A stretch of 64,000 nucleotides of DNA from Rhodococcus opacus (GTDB lineage: Bacteria > Actinomycetota > Actinomycetes > Mycobacteriales > Mycobacteriaceae): assembly GCF_012396235.1 (NCBI RefSeq), contig NZ_JAAXPA010000019.1, forward strand, positions 1 through 64,000. The letters run 5' to 3'. Position numbers and translations under genes: made by a program. Position 1 is the first letter of the stretch. The number at the start of each line of letters is the position of its first letter. The notes under the pieces are model-generated. The model saw only the letters and a list, made by a program, of their open reading frames with translations. It searched no databases and had not been told where the DNA came from. Below are positions 62,792 to 64,000 of the stretch, piece by piece.

Positions 62792-63493
62792 TCAGAGCAT
62801 CTCCAGCCCGGCGGGCTTTCGGCGGACGTGCACGCGGTAGCGCACGTCGAGAGCCACGCCGGGTGTCTGCGCGAACGCCTTCGATGCCGTCTTCTTGGTG
62901 AACTCGATACCGAGGACTCCGCGCAGCGCTTCCCGGTCCGGGAATCGCCATCGCGTCTCCACGCGCACGAGGCCGAACCCCTGCGCCGCGAAGAAGGCCT
63001 CGACGGTCGCCGGGTTGTACTGCGGCAGGTCGGCCCGCATCCACTCGCCGTAGGGATGGGCCGTGGCATCGAGATCGACCACCACGAGCGCGCCGCCCGG
63101 ACGCAGCACCCGCATCGCCTCGCAGATTCCGCGGCCACAGCCGGGACCGAAGAAATAGGCGGTCCGCGCATGCACGACGTCCACGCTCGCGTCGCCGAGG
63201 GGTATGCCCTCGGCCGAGCCGTCGATCACGCGGACGTTCGGCAGGTGCCCCACGCGGGTGCGGGCACGTTCCAGCAGCGGCGAGTGCGGTTCGATTCCGT
63301 AGACCCTGGCCGCTGACTCGGCGAAGACCGGGAGGTGGAAGCCGGAGCCGCAGCCCACGTCGGCGACGATGCCGCCCGTCCAGTCCACGGCCCCGCGCAG
63401 GTGCCGGAAGATCGCCCCGTCCACGTCCTGGGCGCGATTCTCGACCTCGTACCACTCCGGCCAGTGCCAGATGTTCGGGCTGGGAATGGTCAC
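62792..63493 (-). CDS. class I SAM-dependent methyltransferase
   Basis: A 233-aa methyltransferase of the UbiE/Methyltransf_11 type. SAM motif I is VADVGCGSGFHLPVFAE, the acidic loop end YGIEPHSPLLERA, and motif III MRVLRPGGALVVVDLD. The N-terminus PNIWHWPEWYEVENRAQDVD is typical of an actinobacterial group of unknown substrate. GTG 63493. It lies 10 nt after cdsA on the same strand and may be co-transcribed. Confidence 0.88.
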   Translation of the reverse strand: MTIPSPNIWHWPEWYEVENRAQDVDGAIFRHLRGAVDWTGGIVADVGCGSGFHLPVFAESAARVYGIEPHSPLLERARTRVGHLPNVRVIDGSAEGIPLGDASVDVVHARTAYFFGPGCGRGICEAMRVLRPGGALVVVDLDATAHPYGEWMRADLPQYNPATVEAFFAAQGFGLVRVETRWRFPDREALRGVLGIEFTKKTASKAFAQTPGVALDVRYRVHVRRKPAGLEML

Positions 63494-63503
63494 GGCAGGG
63501 CGG

Positions 63504-64000
63504 TCAGACGAGGACCGTGAGCACCAGCCACGTCACGAACGCCGACGGCAGCAGGGAATCGAGACGGTCCATGATGCCGCCGTGCCCGGGAAGCAGGGTG
63601 CCCATGTCCTTGATGCGAAGCTCTCGCTTGACCTGGGATTCGATGAGATCGCCGAGCGTGGCGGTGACCACCAGGACGACACCGAGGAGCACGCCGATCA
63701 TCGAGTTCTCGTCGAGGATCAGGGTGACCGTGAGCAGGCTGCCGATGACACAGAACAGCAGCGAACCGAAGAACCCTTCCCACGACTTCTTGGGGCTGAT
63801 CGCCGGCACCATCGAATGCTTGCCGAACAGCACACCCGCCGCGTAGCCGCCCACGTCGGAGCAGACCACGCCGATCATCAGGCACAGCACCCGCCCGGCG
63901 CCGTCGGCCTGCAACACCATCAGCACGGCGAACGACGCCAGCAGCGGGATCCAGGAGGCGACGAACACGGTGATCGCGGTGTCCCGGAGGAAATTCTGCG
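63504..64000 (-). CDS. cdsA: phosphatidate cytidylyltransferase, C-terminal part
   Basis: The last 165 or so residues of CdsA, which makes CDP-diacylglycerol for phospholipid synthesis. Several membrane helices and the CDS signature are present: SPKKSWEGFFGS and SQVKRELRIKDMGTLLPGHG followed by GIMDRLDSLLP. The N-terminus lies beyond the window. rlmN-cdsA proximity matches M. tuberculosis Rv2880c-Rv2881c. Confidence 0.95.
   Translation of the reverse strand, partial: QNFLRDTAITVFVASWIPLLASFAVLMVLQADGAGRVLCLMIGVVCSDVGGYAAGVLFGKHSMVPAISPKKSWEGFFGSLLFCVIGSLLTVTLILDENSMIGVLLGVVLVVTATLGDLIESQVKRELRIKDMGTLLPGHGGIMDRLDSLLPSAFVTWLVLTVLV

Noticed and set aside
1-64000. tRNA or rRNA genes, CRISPR arrays, prophage
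   Set aside because: No cloverleaf-like sequence, rRNA stretch, spaced repeats or phage structural genes were noticed on either strand. A dedicated scan was not possible.

Overview
The window is high-GC actinobacterial chromosome. Gene content and order closely follow the Mycobacterium tuberculosis Rv2839c-Rv2881c neighbourhood (infB-ylxR-nusA-rimP, proS, efpA, cysG, cobB, cobO, fused chelatase, mqo, mycothione reductase, map, penicillin-binding lipoprotein, GNAT, ispG, rip1, dxr, rlmN, cdsA). Together with mycothiol metabolism, a TctABC citrate-type transporter and a phosphonate locus this points to a Rhodococcus of the opacus/jostii type or a close relative. That assignment comes from remembered synteny and protein similarity, not from a database search.

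Layout. 1-2400: translation/transcription operon rimP-nusA-ylxR-infB on the minus strand (infB is cut by the window edge). 2.5-5.0 kb: small lipoprotein + DUF4439 pair, then an NTF2-like + SDR pair. 5.0-7.8 kb: a scar containing a 5'-truncated ABC-2 permease, a decayed IS200/IS605-type TnpB and a decayed NarL-type sensor kinase. 7.8-15.3 kb: accessory stretch with MFS pump/TetR pair, FHA-HTH protein, alpha/beta hydrolase, CIRCE-controlled Hsp20, two small secreted Gly-rich proteins, three copies of a ~50-bp dispersed repeat, and an acyl-CoA dehydrogenase preceded by a hairpin that buries its ribosome binding site. 15.4-24.6 kb: proS, yaaA, universal stress protein, tctCBA and a divergent CitA/CitB-type two-component system, trypsin-like protease. 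24.7-33.0 kb: glyoxalase-fold protein, EfpA pump, cobalamin genes (chelatase, cobO, cobB, CbiG C-domain, cysG) behind a cobalamin riboswitch, GNAT. 33-42.5 kb: mqo, hydrolase-mtr-ynfA cluster, GntR/ABC/permease operon, cobQ-map. 42.6-47.9 kb: phosphonate locus, with a PhnZ-like HD oxygenase and PhnF-like GntR on one strand and phnSTUV uptake genes on the other, separated by two GntR operators. 47.9-53.2 kb: acyl-CoA synthetase, GAF-LuxR regulator, amino-acid permease, and a three-gene operon of two paralogous effector-binding-domain proteins plus a BRCT-like protein. 53.3-64 kb: penicillin-binding lipoprotein, GNAT, ispG-rip1-dxr, DUF2631, rlmN, LapA-domain protein, CitE-like lyase, methyltransferase, cdsA (partial).

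How it works together: the conserved parts are housekeeping (translation, non-mevalonate isoprenoids, membrane proteolysis, phospholipid and mycothiol metabolism, cobalamin under riboswitch control). The accessory parts supply uptake and use of carboxylates and phosphonates, efflux and stress functions, each with a local regulator and a visible operator. Stop and start codons overlap by 4 nt at many junctions, so translational coupling is widespread. Several genes end at long near-perfect palindromes that should act as bidirectional terminators.
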